64,000 nucleotides of DNA. It comes from Clostridium sp. CAG:440 (GTDB lineage Bacteria; Bacillota; Clostridia; TANB77; CAG-508). The notes beneath the pieces are model-generated. The model did no database searches. It was not told the DNA's origin and was given only the letters and a program-made list of their open reading frames with translations. The stretch lies in assembly GCA_000437215.1 (NCBI GenBank), contig FR898651.1:50513-114512 (forward strand), given 5' to 3'. The translations under genes and the position numbers were made by a program. Shown here piece by piece: positions 1 to 9,584 of this stretch (position 1 is the first letter of the stretch; each line of letters starts with the position of its first letter).

Positions 1-2
1 AA

Positions 3-983
3 TTTATTATAGATTATTTTGAACTTGCAAATAACAAATTAGAAGAGCTTTATGGTAGAAAAAATGCAAAAAACATAATAGATTATATAATTTGTTTATC
101 AGTTCTTTTAGAATTAAAATTTGATAAAATAGAAGGAAGAAAACTAAAACAGCAAAAAGAAGATATAGAAAAAAAGATAAAGCAAATAGAAAATAAAGAA
201 GAATTTATAAAAGAAAAAACAAGAGAAAAAAGAAAACTAAATAAACAAATAAAACAAATTGATGAGATTATAAATGATAAAAAACTATTACAAAAAGAAT
301 ATATTGAACGCAATGAGTTATTGCCTTTAAATAAAAAAATATTTAGTATGAGAATTTTATCAAATATAATGAAAGAAGAAAGACAAAACTTAATTGTTAA
401 GTTAGAACAAATAAATGACATATTAAATCCGCAAAAATTTATACAATATAAAGAAGATTTAGAAAATAAATATAATTACTTAAAAATTGTAGGAACTAAA
501 GATATTAATCAAGAAATAAATAATGAATTACTAAAATTGCAAAAAAGTTTTTTAGATTGTTTAGAAATAAAAATAGATAAATCAAAAGAAAAAAACGAAA
601 TTGTTAATTTATTATATCAATTTAGATATTATTTAATGATACCTATTGATGAAAATGATAAAATTTTAGAATCAAAAGATTTAAAAAATAGACTAAAAAA
701 GGTTTCAAAAAAATTAGTACAAAAATCAATAGAGCAAAAAGTAATTTTTAATTTTTCAAAAAATGAGGATTTAAATTATGATATAATAAAAAATGTATTT
801 GAAACTAGAATAATAAGTTTAGAAGATTTATATATAAAAATAGTAAAAGAAAATAAAAAATATTATATTCAATTATTTGATGAAAATATTTTTGAAGAAA
901 AAGTAGAAATTGGAAATATTGAAGAAATTAATTTAAATGATATAAATGTAAAATTAAATAAAAGTACAAAAGTATTTATATAA
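3..983 (+). CDS. Unknown coiled-coil protein, 5' end outside window
   Basis: The reading frame is open from the first bases of the window to a stop at 983, so the start lies upstream; 326 residues are visible. The sequence is almost all Lys, Glu, Ile, Asn and Leu, with heptad-like stretches from about residues 40-110 that predict a long coiled coil. The final 70 residues look like a small beta-rich domain. No signal peptide, membrane segment or catalytic motif is visible. I do not recognise the family. An internal ATG at 321 is not a likely start, because the same composition and frame continue upstream without a break. Confidence 0.7.
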   Translation, partial: FIIDYFELANNKLEELYGRKNAKNIIDYIICLSVLLELKFDKIEGRKLKQQKEDIEKKIKQIENKEEFIKEKTREKRKLNKQIKQIDEIINDKKLLQKEYIERNELLPLNKKIFSMRILSNIMKEERQNLIVKLEQINDILNPQKFIQYKEDLENKYNYLKIVGTKDINQEINNELLKLQKSFLDCLEIKIDKSKEKNEIVNLLYQFRYYLMIPIDENDKILESKDLKNRLKKVSKKLVQKSIEQKVIFNFSKNEDLNYDIIKNVFETRIISLEDLYIKIVKENKKYYIQLFDENIFEEKVEIGNIEEINLNDINVKLNKSTKVFI

Positions 984-1039
984 AAGGTTTATAGGTAAAG
1001 CCTTAAAAATCTAAATAAAATTAATAAGGTAGGTTATTT

Positions 1040-2683
1040 ATGAAAATTACTTTTTTAGGAGCAACAAGAACAGTTACAGGTTCAAATTTCTTAGTAGAAG
1101 CAGTTGGAAAAAAATTTTTAGTAGATTGTGGTATGTGGCAAGGTAAAAAGGAAATGGAAGAAGAAAATTTTAACGAATTTGATTTTGATCCAAAACAAAT
1201 AGATTTTATGCTATTAACACATGCACATATTGACCATTCTGGAAGAATACCAAAATTATATAATGAAGGTTTTAGAAATAAAATATATGCACATAAAGCT
1301 ACATGTGACTTATGTAGTTTAATGCTTCCTGATAGTGGACATATACAAGAAATGGAAAGCGAATGGAAAAACAGAAAAAGAAAAAGAAGAGGAGAACCAG
1401 AAAGACCACCACTTTATACTGCAGAGGAAGCTGCAAGATGTTTAGAAATATTTGAAGCAGTAAATTATGACGAAATTATAGAAATAGATGAAAATATACA
1501 TGTAAGATTTAATGATGCAGGACATATGTTAGGGTCTAGTATAATAGAATTATGGGTAAAAGAGGATGGAAAAGAAGTAAAAACTGTATTTACAGGAGAT
1601 TTAGGAAATAATGATATTCCACTTTTAGATTCACCAACAATGATTGAAGATGCAGATTATTTAGTTATGGAATCAACATATGGTAGCAGATTACATGTAA
1701 GAAATGATGAAAAAGCAAAAATATTCTTAGACGTTGTATCTGAAACACTAGATAAACAAGGAACAGTAGTAATACCATCATTTGCAGTTGGAAGAACACA
1801 AGAAATATTATATGAGCTAAACAAAATAAAAGAAAATACAGATGATGAAGACTTTGAAAGAAAATATAAGACATTAATGAAAGCTCCTGTATATGTAGAC
1901 AGTCCACTTGCAATATCTGCAACAGAGGTATTTAGAGAAAATATGGATTTGTTTGAGGAAGATGTACAAAAAGAAATTATGAGTGGTGACAATCCACTAG
2001 AATTTCCTGGACTTAAATTTACAATGACAACAGATGAATCTAAAGCATTAAATGAAGATCCAACACCAAGTATTATAATATCTGCAAGCGGTATGTGTGA
2101 AGTTGGAAGAATAAAACATCATTTAAAACATAATTTATGGAATCCAAACAGTACAATACTTTTTGTTGGATACCAAGCACCAGGAACATTAGGCTATAGC
2201 ATAGTAAATGGAGCCAAAACAGTAAAAATATTTGGTGAAGAAATAGCTGTAAATGCTAGAATTGAATATATTGAAGGTTATTCAGGACATGCAGACCAAG
2301 AATGGTTAATGAATTTTATATATTCTTTTATAACAAAACCAAAACATATCTTTTTAGTACATGGTGAAGAAGAATCACAAGATGTATTAGAAAAGAAAAT
2401 AATAGATGAGACAGGAATTAGTGTTACAACACCAGAATATGGAGAAACATATGAATTAAATGACCAAATTACAATGACAAATAAAATAGAAAGAAAAATT
2501 CCAGTAACATTAAAAACAGAAGTAATTAGTAGGTTAGAAAAAGTAAAAGAAGAATTAAAAGACATGGATATAGCAGTTAAAGAAGATATGCAAAATCCAG
2601 ACTTAAGGGATGAAGATGTGTTTAGAATTAATGAAAAAATTAAAGAATTAGAAAAACAAATTCTAAAGGTTGTTGAAGGGTAG
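1040..2683 (+). CDS. MBL-fold / beta-CASP metallo-hydrolase (RNA-processing type)
   Basis: This 547-residue protein has the metallo-beta-lactamase metal motif HAHIDHSGR at residues 61-69, further ligands around GHMLGS (about 162) and the GDLG segment, then a beta-CASP region with SASGMCEVGRI (about 350). The C-terminal RMMBL part shows GYSGHADQ and a VHGE histidine. This layout is that of the YSH1/CPSF-like bacterial ribonuclease group, which act in the cytoplasm on RNA; it is shorter than RNase J and lacks its N-terminal arrangement. The last 60 residues are charged and helical. The exact RNA substrate cannot be told from sequence. It is followed 37 bp later by the GH15 gene on the same strand. 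Confidence 0.88.
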   Translation: MKITFLGATRTVTGSNFLVEAVGKKFLVDCGMWQGKKEMEEENFNEFDFDPKQIDFMLLTHAHIDHSGRIPKLYNEGFRNKIYAHKATCDLCSLMLPDSGHIQEMESEWKNRKRKRRGEPERPPLYTAEEAARCLEIFEAVNYDEIIEIDENIHVRFNDAGHMLGSSIIELWVKEDGKEVKTVFTGDLGNNDIPLLDSPTMIEDADYLVMESTYGSRLHVRNDEKAKIFLDVVSETLDKQGTVVIPSFAVGRTQEILYELNKIKENTDDEDFERKYKTLMKAPVYVDSPLAISATEVFRENMDLFEEDVQKEIMSGDNPLEFPGLKFTMTTDESKALNEDPTPSIIISASGMCEVGRIKHHLKHNLWNPNSTILFVGYQAPGTLGYSIVNGAKTVKIFGEEIAVNARIEYIEGYSGHADQEWLMNFIYSFITKPKHIFLVHGEEESQDVLEKKIIDETGISVTTPEYGETYELNDQITMTNKIERKIPVTLKTEVISRLEKVKEELKDMDIAVKEDMQNPDLRDEDVFRINEKIKELEKQILKVVEG

Positions 2684-2720
2684 AATAAATTTTAAAAGCA
2701 AGATTTGAAAGGAAATTGAA

Positions 2721-4685
2721 ATGGAAAACAAATATTTAAATGAAGCAATAATAGGCAACAAAAATATTTTAGCAACATATACACAAAAAGGAGAGTTACA
2801 AAGGTTGTACTTTCCAAGTAAAGACAACAAGCAATATATAAATTTTTTTCATACAGGAGTAAGAGTAAATAAATCAGACTTAATATATTTACATGATGAT
2901 ATAAATAATAATTATAAACAATATTATGATACTGACACAAATATATTAAACACAGAAATAACAAATACGTATTTTAATTTAATTACACTTCAAACAGACT
3001 ATATACCATTAAAAGAAAATGTATTAATAAAAAAATATACTTTTTTAAATGAAGGAACAATAGATTTAAATATAGAATTTTATATACATTCTGAATTATT
3101 GTCAGATAAAAATAACTTTGTTGGATGTAAAATAACAGACGGAGGAATGATACAATATGCACATGACTTTGCTGTATCTACATTTGCAAAAGATGCAAAA
3201 TTATTAAGCCATCAAATAAATGGAAGCAAAGAAACAATAAAAAGATGTGAAATACAAGATAAAGATTATATAGGAATGTCAAAAGATTCAAGCATAAGCT
3301 ATGATATTGGTCAAATTAAACCAAATGCAAAAAAAGAATTATATATATGTATACTAATAGATGAAAATAAAAATGTATCTGAAATGGAAGAAGAAATAGA
3401 TAGAATAAAGAAACTGGATTTAAAAAAGGAATATTTAGATACAAAAAATTACTGGAGAAAATATGTAAAAAATCATAATGGGCTAGAACTAAAAGAAAGT
3501 GATAATAAATACGAAGAAAAAATTTATGAAATATATAAAAGAAGTATTTTGCTATTTCCATTACTTTCAAATCCAGAAACAGGGGGAATAATAGCTTCGC
3601 CAGAAATAGATGAAGATTTTACTAAATGTGGAAGATATGCATATTGTTGGCCAAGAGATGCAGTATTTATTGCAAATGCCTTAGACATTTTAAAAATGGA
3701 AAAAGATACTGAAAAATTTTATAAAGTATTTTGTAAAAAAACACAAAGTAAAAATGGAATGTGGGAGCAAAGATTTTTTACAGATGGTAAGCTTGCACCA
3801 TGTTGGGGCTATCAAGTAGACGAAACTGCAAGTGTAGTATATGGGGTATATAACCATTATGAATATACAAAGTCTGAAAAATTTTTAAAATCTGTTCTTC
3901 CAATGTGCGAAAAAGCAGTAGATTTCTTAAAAAAATATGTTAAAGATTGGCTAGAAATTAATGTAACAGAAGATGATAAAAAAGATGTGGTTAAAGAAGA
4001 AATAGAAAACATGGTAAAGCAAAATGGACATAAATACCATGTAAGCTATGATTTATGGGAAATGTGCGAAGGAATACATTTATATTCTTTAGCAAGTATA
4101 TATTCTGCTTTTGATTCAATGTTAAAAATATATGAAGTACTTGGAAGTGATGTTTCAGGATTTGAAAATAACAGATTGAAAGAGGAAAAAATTTCTAAAA
4201 ATAAAAAAGTATTAGAAAAATTGCTAGTAGAGATTAAAAAATATATAAATACAAATCTTTATGATGAAGAACAAAAATGTTATGTAAGAAATACAGAAGA
4301 TAAAGAAATGGATATAAGCCTTATTGGTACAGTAGTTCCATTTAATGTATTTAAGCCAAAAGAAAAGAAAATTCAAAATACAATAGAAAGAATAAATATG
4401 TCTTTAAGAACATATACAGGAGGTTATAAAAGATTTGAAGGGGACCATTACATGGGAGGAGAACCATGGGTTATTGCAAATCTTTGGATGACATTATATT
4501 ATATAGAAACAGGAGAGAAGAAAAAGGCTAAAGAAACATTTGACTTTGTTTTAAAGACTGCTGGAAAACATTCTTTATTAGGAGAACAAATAGATAATAA
4601 CACATTAAAACCAAACTGGGTAATTGGACTTGGTTGGTCACATGCCATGTTTATTCTTGTTTTAGAAAAATTGTATAAAAAATAA
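2721..4685 (+). CDS. Glycoside hydrolase family 15, glucoamylase-like
   Basis: The product has 654 residues with an N-terminal beta-sandwich-like region (1-260) and an alpha/alpha-barrel catalytic domain. The barrel carries the family signatures YCWPRDAVF (about 310), DLWEMCEGIHLYS (about 445, holding the expected general-acid Glu) and the C-terminal block GGYKRFEGDHYMGGEPW. Family members release glucose from the non-reducing ends of alpha-glucans. No signal peptide is seen, so it should act inside the cell on glycogen or imported maltodextrins, together with the alpha-amylase at 19.6 kb and the debranching enzyme at 54.8 kb. A good SD (GAAAGGAAA) precedes the ATG. Confidence 0.88.
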   Translation: MENKYLNEAIIGNKNILATYTQKGELQRLYFPSKDNKQYINFFHTGVRVNKSDLIYLHDDINNNYKQYYDTDTNILNTEITNTYFNLITLQTDYIPLKENVLIKKYTFLNEGTIDLNIEFYIHSELLSDKNNFVGCKITDGGMIQYAHDFAVSTFAKDAKLLSHQINGSKETIKRCEIQDKDYIGMSKDSSISYDIGQIKPNAKKELYICILIDENKNVSEMEEEIDRIKKLDLKKEYLDTKNYWRKYVKNHNGLELKESDNKYEEKIYEIYKRSILLFPLLSNPETGGIIASPEIDEDFTKCGRYAYCWPRDAVFIANALDILKMEKDTEKFYKVFCKKTQSKNGMWEQRFFTDGKLAPCWGYQVDETASVVYGVYNHYEYTKSEKFLKSVLPMCEKAVDFLKKYVKDWLEINVTEDDKKDVVKEEIENMVKQNGHKYHVSYDLWEMCEGIHLYSLASIYSAFDSMLKIYEVLGSDVSGFENNRLKEEKISKNKKVLEKLLVEIKKYINTNLYDEEQKCYVRNTEDKEMDISLIGTVVPFNVFKPKEKKIQNTIERINMSLRTYTGGYKRFEGDHYMGGEPWVIANLWMTLYYIETGEKKKAKETFDFVLKTAGKHSLLGEQIDNNTLKPNWVIGLGWSHAMFILVLEKLYKK

Positions 4686-4718
4686 AAGACATTAATAAAA
4701 AATAAAGGAGCAATAATA

Positions 4719-5900
4719 GTGAAAAAAAATAAAATAATTAACATTTTTTTTGTAATTACAATTGTTGTTGTATTACTACAAGGTTTTACATTTGCAAGTA
4801 ATAATACAAGTTCTAATAGTAGTAATAGTGCACAAAAATCTAATACATCAAACACAACAACTAAAACTAAAGCCAAATCAAGCAATGCAAATTTAAGTAA
4901 TTTAGGAATGAATCCAAATGATTTTACAGGATTTTCAGAAAACAAAACATCATATGATGTAACAGTTCCAAATAATGTTACTCAGGTAGAAATATATGCA
5001 ACTAAAAAAGATAGCAAAGCAAGTTTAACAGGAACTGGAATAAAAAAATTACAAGAAGGTCAAAATACTGCAAATGTTATAGTAACTGCAGAAGATGGAA
5101 CAACTAAAACATATACAATAAATATAAAAAGATTGTCTAAAAATGAAAAACAGGACACTACAGAAAATTTAGATGCTAAATCTAGTAGTAACTCAAAAGA
5201 TTTAGAACTTTCAAATTTAGAGATTGAAGGAGTAAATTTAGAGCCAAGCTTTGAGAGTTCAACATATAAATATGAAATTAGTATTAAAGGAGAACAATCA
5301 AATCTTGATATTAAAGCAAGTACAAACAATACTAGTGACAAGGTTGAAATAATAGGAAATGAAAATTTGCAAAATGGACAAAATATAATTACAATTTTAG
5401 TAACAAATTCAAAAAGTGATGAAGTAGCAACATATCAGATATATGTAAATAAAAATGTAATAGATTCAAATACGGTTGATAATGAATTTGGAAAAACAGT
5501 AAAAGAACTTAAAATTAAATTATGGGTTTTTAGGGCTTTAGTTGTTATTGTGGTTTTAGGAATTATAATGTTATTGATTATAAAACATAAGAAAAACAAG
5601 AAAGAATATGATGAAGAAGATGATAATACTGATAATAAATATGATAAAGATATTTTGCCAAAAAGTTTAAGAAATTTAGATGAGGATTCTATAAAGAAAA
5701 TGATAAAGGATTATAATGGAAATGAGTCACCTAAAGTTGGAGTAGATAATGTGGAAAACTCTAAAAAAGAGGGATTTAATGATTATAATAATAACATTAT
5801 AATACAGGAAAATTATAGCAAGATAAAAAATGATGATGAGCTTCAAAAGAAGGGTAAAAGAAGCGGTAATGGACGAAAAAAAGGAAAAAGGTTTAAATAA
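4719..5900 (+). CDS. Membrane protein with two cadherin-like beta-sandwich repeats
   Basis: The 393-residue product starts at GTG with an SD (AAAGGAG). Residues 1-27 form a signal peptide or anchor (hydrophobic, ending TFASN). Two repeats of the cadherin-like beta-sandwich type follow: LSNLGMNPNDFTGFSENKTSYDVTVP and, after a low-complexity linker, LSNLEIEGVNLEPSFESSTYKYEI, each ending in a TYTINIKR/TYQIYVNK strand. A single membrane helix lies at about 263-288. It is followed by a roughly 100-residue charged cytoplasmic tail rich in Lys and Asp. The repeats should face outside. Function is unknown; such domains are common in clostridial surface proteins. A strong terminator follows. Confidence 0.75.
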   Translation: MKKNKIINIFFVITIVVVLLQGFTFASNNTSSNSSNSAQKSNTSNTTTKTKAKSSNANLSNLGMNPNDFTGFSENKTSYDVTVPNNVTQVEIYATKKDSKASLTGTGIKKLQEGQNTANVIVTAEDGTTKTYTINIKRLSKNEKQDTTENLDAKSSSNSKDLELSNLEIEGVNLEPSFESSTYKYEISIKGEQSNLDIKASTNNTSDKVEIIGNENLQNGQNIITILVTNSKSDEVATYQIYVNKNVIDSNTVDNEFGKTVKELKIKLWVFRALVVIVVLGIIMLLIIKHKKNKKEYDEEDDNTDNKYDKDILPKSLRNLDEDSIKKMIKDYNGNESPKVGVDNVENSKKEGFNDYNNNIIIQENYSKIKNDDELQKKGKRSGNGRKKGKRFK

Positions 5901-5905
5901 AATGT

Positions 5906-5939
5906 AAAAGACTGAAATTTACTAAAATTTCAGTCTTTT
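5906..5939 (+). terminator. Intrinsic terminator after cadherin-like gene
   Basis: A perfect 15-bp stem (5906-5920 with 5925-5939) closes on a 4-nt ACTA loop; the 3' arm ends in TTTT. It separates the cadherin-like gene from tRNA-Thr. Confidence 0.85.
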
Positions 5940-5984
5940 GTATTGAAAATTTTTTGAATAAATTGTATAATTACAAATGCTAAT

Positions 5985-6060
5985 GCTCTTATAGCTCAGT
6001 TGGTAGAGCAACGGATTCGTAACCCGTAGGTCGGCAGTTCGATTCTGCCTAAGAGCTCCA
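5985..6060 (+). tRNA. tRNA-Thr (anticodon CGT)
   Basis: This is a 76-nt cloverleaf with acceptor stem GCTCTTA/TAAGAGC, D stem GCTC/GAGC, T stem GGCAG/CTGCC and an encoded CCA end. The anticodon loop TTCGTAA gives CGU, which reads ACG. The base pair closing the anticodon loop is A31-C39, a mismatch in an otherwise perfect stem. The gene marks the left border of a stretch of accessory genes, which suits a tRNA attachment site, but I see no second copy of its 3' end up to 15 kb. Confidence 0.95.
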
Positions 6061-6160
6061 TAATGCATTTTCGCCGAACTGCTTAAAAATATTGATATAA
6101 GTAAGTTTGAAGAAAATTCAAAAATGAGTATCAATCACATTTATATAAGTCGATTTAATC

Positions 6161-6205
6161 GGCTAATTTTTATACTTTTTTTACCAAAAAGTATAAAAAT
6201 TAGCC
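6161..6205. repeat. Perfect 20-bp inverted repeat (bidirectional terminator-like)
   Basis: Arms 6161-6180 and 6186-6205 are exact reverse complements around the 5-nt loop TTACC. The 5' arm ends in T5 and the 3' arm starts with A5, so it could stop transcription in either direction. It sits between tRNA-Thr and the first small island gene. Confidence 0.8.
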
Positions 6206-6225
6206 TCAAATCATGTCAAAAACTA

Positions 6226-6254
6226 TTGAAATTTCCGACTTTATCTGATATAAT
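6226..6254 (+). promoter_or_regulatory. Sigma-A type promoter for the small island genes
   Basis: TTGAAA at 6226-6231 and TATAAT at 6249-6254 are separated by 17 bp. The start codon of the next gene lies about 85 bp downstream. Confidence 0.65.
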
Positions 6255-6339
6255 AAGCAAGTAAATTACTTACCTTGCAGATAGCAAGTTTAGTATAGAA
6301 CAACTGATAACAATAATTATTGTGACAGGAGGGACAGCT

Positions 6340-6543
6340 ATGAATGTTAATCTACCATATGAAATTGGTACAGTTTTGAAGACAATGGAGTCTGGAAAAG
6401 TTCAATACGATAAAGTGCACCACTATATTGTAGGAAACAAAATTCAGGCTATATTGGAACTGTGCTACGAAACAGATCCGAGATTATCTACACCGATAGA
6501 TATTGAGGGATTACAACAAAGATGGGAGGTTTTCAAAACTTAA
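6340..6543 (+). CDS. Small unknown protein, 67 aa
   Basis: The ATG at 6340 is chosen because AGGAGGG (6327-6333) lies 6 bp upstream; a GTG at 6322 would place the SD inside the gene. The 67-residue product is soluble and unrecognised, with no motif I can name. Codon use is less AT-biased than in the core genes (CAC, GAG, CCG, CTG), consistent with recent transfer. It is followed 42 bp later by a zinc-ribbon gene with its own SD, so the two are probably one transcript ended by the hairpin at 6835. Confidence 0.6.
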   Translation: MNVNLPYEIGTVLKTMESGKVQYDKVHHYIVGNKIQAILELCYETDPRLSTPIDIEGLQQRWEVFKT

Positions 6544-6585
6544 TGTCAAAAACTCAAAGCAGATTTGTTAAGGAGGTAAGAGAAT

Positions 6586-6819
6586 ATGGCAAAAATTAAG
6601 AATACTCCATATGGATGGGAATTTGACGTTTGGTGCAATGACTGTAAAAAGGTTATTACGGTTGAAGGACCAGAAGATTTACGAAAAGAAACCATTCCTG
6701 GAGAAAAACATCCAATGTTTTGTCTTGTTTGTCCATCGTGTAAACGAGAGATTCGATTTGATGGAATTGTGGGACATACATTAAGTCCTGAATTTATCAG
6801 CCAGGTACAAGACAAGTAA
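6586..6819 (+). CDS. Small zinc-ribbon protein, 77 aa
   Basis: The product has a CNDC pair at about residue 18 and a CLVCPSC cluster at about 46, spaced like a zinc ribbon. An SD AAGGAGG stands 8 bp before the ATG. No further domain is present. Base composition matches the preceding small gene and differs from the core genes. Its function is unknown; small zinc-ribbon proteins of this kind are common cargo of mobile elements. Confidence 0.6.
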   Translation: MAKIKNTPYGWEFDVWCNDCKKVITVEGPEDLRKETIPGEKHPMFCLVCPSCKREIRFDGIVGHTLSPEFISQVQDK

Positions 6820-6834
6820 TAACCCGAATTTGTC

Positions 6835-6884
6835 TAAAAAAAGTAAGGGAAATCTTTTATACCAGGGATTCCCCTTACTTTTTT
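6835..6884 (+). terminator. Intrinsic terminator after zinc-ribbon gene
   Basis: The arm AAAAAAGTAAGGG pairs with CCCTTACTTTTTT across a loop that itself contains AATC/GATT pairing, ending in a T run. With the opposing gene ending at 6912 it can serve both strands. Confidence 0.75.
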
Positions 6885-6911
6885 ATCAAAAATGGCAAAA
6901 CAGATACATAT

Positions 6912-7709
6912 TTATTTCAAATACTTTATATCTGTATCATTTAAAATTTTCATTTGTGAAATAGCTATTTTATTTAATTTTTCAAGTCTTTCAGATTGTT
7001 TTAATCCTTCATTTATAAAAACAGAATTTAAATTTTCTAAATTTGCTAAACATATTAATTCATTCATTGTTGCATAATCTCTTATATTTCCATCTAAATT
7101 AGGATTTTTAGTACGCCATTCTTTTGCTGTCATACCAAATAAAGCCATATTTAATACATCAGCTTCTTCTGCATAAACAAAGTTTATTTGATTTTTAGTT
7201 AATTCTTTAGGTACTAAATTATTTTTAATAGCATCAGTATGTATTCTATAGTTAATTTTAGAAAGTTCTCTTTTGGCATTCCAACCTATTTGCTTTTGTT
7301 CTTCTGCTTTTAATCTTTCAAATTCTTTTATCAATAATAGTTTGAATTTTGGACTAATCCACATTCCAAATTCAAAAGCAATATCTTTATGAGCATAAGT
7401 TCCACCATATCTTCCAGCTTTTGATATTATTCCAATCGCATTTGTTTTTTCTGTCCATTCTTTTACACTTATTTTATAACTATTTAAACCTGCTTGACTT
7501 TTAATTATGGCGAATTCGCCATAATTAAAATTAGGATTATGAATTTCTTCCCAAATACCTAAAAACTCAATAGTATTTCTATTCCTTAGCCAGTCTGAAA
7601 CAAAGAAATCTCCATCTTTTGATTTTAACATATCAGTAATTGATATATAATCTTCATCATCAATTTTTATATAAGTAATCTTTTGATTTAAAACATTTAA
7701 TTCTGGCAT
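6912..7709 (-). CDS. KilA-N domain protein (phage antirepressor type)
   Basis: The 265-residue protein opens with a short beta region and then DDEDYISITDMLKSKDGDFFVSDWLRNRNT, the typical start of a KilA-N DNA-binding domain. AYAHKDIAFEFGMWISPKFKLLLIKEFERL (about 105-135) completes that domain. The C-terminal half is helical and resembles the second domain of phage antirepressors. KilA-N proteins bind DNA and often control phage or island genes. An SD AAGGAGG precedes the ATG on the minus strand. It is probably a remnant of a prophage or integrative element at the adjacent tRNA-Thr. Confidence 0.8.
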   Translation of the reverse strand: MPELNVLNQKITYIKIDDEDYISITDMLKSKDGDFFVSDWLRNRNTIEFLGIWEEIHNPNFNYGEFAIIKSQAGLNSYKISVKEWTEKTNAIGIISKAGRYGGTYAHKDIAFEFGMWISPKFKLLLIKEFERLKAEEQKQIGWNAKRELSKINYRIHTDAIKNNLVPKELTKNQINFVYAEEADVLNMALFGMTAKEWRTKNPNLDGNIRDYATMNELICLANLENLNSVFINEGLKQSERLEKLNKIAISQMKILNDTDIKYLK

Positions 7710-7876
7710 ATCTTGACCTCCTTTTTTTTATGGTATAACGATTTATTCCAGTTATTATACCAAACAAAAGTTTTAAATTCAATATTTATTAAAAAAATTG
7801 TAAAAATATTCTATAATATTGTAAATAACTTATGAAAAATCAGATAAATCTACACTTTCACTTTGATAAAATATAC

Positions 7877-9343
7877 TTAATTTTTTTTCAAAAGTCCAAC
7901 CTTAACTAGTTCATCAGTAATTTCTCTTATGCTGTTAATAATATTCTTTTTGAAAGAATATACATTATCATTTTTTAGTATAGAATTAGTCTTAGAATTT
8001 GATAGAGCATAGTCATATGGTGACTTTGTTTTTATTTGCTTTTTTAATGCTTTTATAATATCTGTATTAGTAAAAACATATCTCTCTATATCATATAAAT
8101 TACATATTTTAATATGATTTATAATCCAATTATACAAATCACCACTTGTGTCTATATTTAATTTTTTTGCTACATCTTTATATATAAGCTCCCTTCTAAT
8201 ATAGGATTCTTCTAATAGTACTACTATTCCAAAACAATTGTTATAATCAAATATAACTTCCTTATCGTTCTCAAAAAAATTATAAATATTTTTAAAATCT
8301 AAACGTACTTGTTTATATAATTGAAGTACATAATTGCTAATTTTATCTATTTCTTGTTTGATATAATTTTCATCTAAACATCTTGTTTTAGCATAAGGAA
8401 CTGTAGATTTGCATTCAAAAAAAATATAATTATCATTTTTCCTACACATTACATCAGAGGTTTTTAAAGCATTATGTTTCTTTTTATAACATTGCTCTTT
8501 CATGACTTCGTCAAACAAAAAAGATTTATTTAGTACTTCAAATAGATAATCTTCTAATACATTCTTTCCAAATAAACTTCTAAGCTCTGAATTAGAATCT
8601 GTTAATCTATATAAAAGTGAATCTGTTATAGCTCTTGGAATACAATGAGGTAATGGTAAATTGACTATTCCATTATATTCTATGAATGGATAAACGTATG
8701 AAGGTCTAACACAATATAAATAATCGTGTATGCTATCAGAAAATTTATCTATTTCTTTTTGAAAAGCTTCTCTAGAAAGTCTTAGTAAACTTGTTGCTTT
8801 TGAATATTTTAAAATAATATATCTTAATATTTGAGGGTCTAAATTAACTTTTAATGAACAAAAGAAACTTAAAATAGACCCTAATTCTAAAAAAGAATTA
8901 TAATCAACATTAAATTTTTTATAAAATTCTTTTTTCATATCAATTTTATCTGAAACATATGTAAAAAAATAATTATATCTATAATATTTATATATATTGT
9001 AAGTTTGAATATCAAATTGTGTAGAACCAAGTGCAATTAACAAAAAGTCAGCAAATTCAATTGTTCCAATTTTATTAACCAAAGTAGGATGTTGATGCTC
9101 CTTTATACAATTAATCATTTCAATAAATTTATTTATATTTTTACCTTTAAAATCATTATCGTTATATTCATCTGCTTTGACTGCAAATAATAAGAAAGTT
9201 TCAAGTTCCCACGCCATTGGTTGTCCTGAAGTTAATTCTATCCCATTAATATTCATAATTTGCTTTGAATAATATTGTAAAACTCTCATTTTTTCAATAA
9301 AAGAATATCTTTTTAAAATAACAGGTAATCTTTCATAATCCAT
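7877..9343 (-). CDS. Unknown 488-aa protein with PD-(D/E)xK-like nuclease core
   Basis: I do not recognise the family. The first 230 residues are alpha-helical and rich in Tyr, Phe and Ile. Residues 264-312 carry the order expected for a PD-(D/E)xK fold: Glu264 in a helix (VLEDYLFEVL), Asp297 in SDVMC, and Glu310-x-Lys312 in YIFFECKST, with hydrophobic strands around them and a 12-residue spacing. A helical C-terminal region follows. There is no membrane segment. The AT-rich stand-alone gene sits in a tRNA-linked island beside KilA-N, so a role in defence or DNA processing is plausible, but this is inference. An SD AGGAG precedes the ATG. Confidence 0.6.
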   Translation of the reverse strand: MDYERLPVILKRYSFIEKMRVLQYYSKQIMNINGIELTSGQPMAWELETFLLFAVKADEYNDNDFKGKNINKFIEMINCIKEHQHPTLVNKIGTIEFADFLLIALGSTQFDIQTYNIYKYYRYNYFFTYVSDKIDMKKEFYKKFNVDYNSFLELGSILSFFCSLKVNLDPQILRYIILKYSKATSLLRLSREAFQKEIDKFSDSIHDYLYCVRPSYVYPFIEYNGIVNLPLPHCIPRAITDSLLYRLTDSNSELRSLFGKNVLEDYLFEVLNKSFLFDEVMKEQCYKKKHNALKTSDVMCRKNDNYIFFECKSTVPYAKTRCLDENYIKQEIDKISNYVLQLYKQVRLDFKNIYNFFENDKEVIFDYNNCFGIVVLLEESYIRRELIYKDVAKKLNIDTSGDLYNWIINHIKICNLYDIERYVFTNTDIIKALKKQIKTKSPYDYALSNSKTNSILKNDNVYSFKKNIINSIREITDELVKVGLLKKN

Positions 9344-9546
9344 ATATTATAATCTCCTATACTATTTTCTATATTTTACCATAATTTTATAAAATATTTA
9401 GAAAAATCAAAAAAAAATTCTTTTCTATTGATAAAAGTTGAAAACTATGTTAAATTATAATCATATAAATCGAATTATATAAAAAAGAGCATTACTATTT
9501 GCAGATATATTTTTTCGCATACCTGCTCCGTAATCGCTCCAATGAT

Positions 9547-9584
9547 AATAAAGGGATACAACGATTTGCTTGTATCCCTTTATT
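9547..9584 (-). terminator. Hairpin, likely terminator of a lost minus-strand gene
   Basis: A perfect 15-bp stem (9547-9561 with 9570-9584) has an 8-nt loop. It begins right at the stop codon of the fragment described next, as a terminator of that gene would. Confidence 0.55.

Noticed and set aside
5922..6134. Minus-strand open frame over the tRNA
   Set aside because: Its translation (QNRTADLRVTNPLLYQLSY) is just the complement of the tRNA-Thr gene; this is a common false ORF.
6892..7077. Plus-strand 61-aa frame after the zinc-ribbon gene
   Set aside because: It is antisense to the KilA-N gene, lies after a terminator and has no SD.
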